This document shows positions 5,093 through 5,214 of a stretch of 5,214 nucleotides of DNA, piece by piece. The notes below the pieces were generated by a model. It did no database searches, was not told the DNA's origin, and was given only the letters and a program-made list of their open reading frames with translations. The DNA is taken from positions 1 to 5,214 of the forward strand of contig JAITWB010000224.1 of assembly GCA_031285525.1 (NCBI GenBank), in the 5' to 3' direction. Both the position numbers and the translations under genes were made by a program. Position 1 is the stretch's first letter; every line of letters begins with the position of its first letter. This stretch comes from Spirochaetaceae bacterium. Lineage in GTDB: Bacteria; Spirochaetota; Spirochaetia; Treponematales; Treponemataceae.

Positions 5093-5131
5093 GAGAAAAA
5101 ACGGGAAACCCCCTGTTCCCCGTTTTTTCTC
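5093..5131. terminator. Bidirectional intrinsic terminator between convergent dinD and a membrane-protein gene
   Basis: GAGAAAAAACGGG (5093-5105) and CCCGTTTTTTCTC (5119-5131) form a perfect 13-bp stem around a 13-nt loop. The six-base A and T tracts inside the arms supply a U-run at the 3' side in either direction, so it can end transcripts of both dinD and the opposing gene. The stop codon of the opposing gene overlaps its right edge. Confidence 0.8.
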
Positions 5132-5214
5132 ACTCCCACCGAAACGTCACAACCGAAACCACAAACGCTAGTACCGTCATACAGCCAAGCACGATAAACC
5201 GGAAGGTATCTCCC
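5130..5214 (-). CDS. C-terminal end of a membrane protein (partial, cut by the right edge)
   Basis: The minus strand encodes 27 residues, ending at TGA (complement of 5130-5132). They read GDTFRFIVLGCMTVLAFVV followed by SVVTFRWE: one transmembrane helix, then a short charged tail ending in FRWE. The other two minus frames give no such hydrophobic pattern. This position, with the stop set directly in a bidirectional terminator, is what a real gene end looks like. A short polar tail after the last helix is common in ABC-2-type permeases and many other transporters; the family cannot be named from so little sequence. The start lies outside the window. Confidence 0.6.
   Translation of the reverse strand, partial: GDTFRFIVLGCMTVLAFVVSVVTFRWE

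Overview
The window holds five complete genes, plus one cut by each edge. The base composition is moderate, the sigma70-type -35/-10 elements are good, and one product has a classical Sec signal peptide. The combination of a PocR/AraC regulator, a NahK-like sugar kinase and a DUF2271 secreted protein recalls free-living or gut spirochaetes (Treponema/Spirochaeta-like). That assignment is a guess from gene content and cannot be proved from the sequence.

Left part (1-1781): a minus-strand phosphotransferase of the APH/N-acetylhexosamine 1-kinase type runs off the left edge. It was found by reading the reverse complement; the long plus-strand open frame over it is its shadow. It is divergent from a PocR-domain AraC-family activator at 879-1781. 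Their 91-bp intergenic region carries overlapping -10 elements for both directions and a spaced inverted repeat. The simplest model is a regulator controlling a neighbouring sugar-salvage gene.

Middle part (1782-3231): a strong TTGACA promoter with several nested inverted repeats precedes a TetR repressor. A secreted DUF2271 protein follows 21 bp downstream, forming an apparent two-gene operon that is probably autoregulated. The DUF2271 protein carries a D-A-V-T-G-A-T motif resembling the ApbE flavinylation target of FMN-binding domains, yet no flavin-transfer or PepSY gene lies next to it in the window.

Right part (3228-5214): a MerR/GyrI-like effector-binding regulator converges on the DUF2271 gene, and the two reading frames overlap by 4 bp at their stop codons. 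Divergent from it is a dinD homologue (BRO-N family, RecA-modulating SOS protein in E. coli). It has a clear TTGCAA-N16-TATAAT promoter and a perfect GAACA-G-TGTTC palindrome at the expected transcription start, a candidate SOS operator. Two hairpins follow dinD. The second is a 13-bp A/T-tract bidirectional terminator that overlaps the stop codon of a minus-strand membrane protein entering from the right edge.

Three of the five complete genes encode transcription factors, so this looks like a patchwork of small regulator-plus-target units and not one pathway. I found no RNA gene, CRISPR array or insertion sequence. The best leads are the unusual dinD operator, the possible flavinylation motif in the orphan DUF2271 protein, and the operator cluster before tetR.
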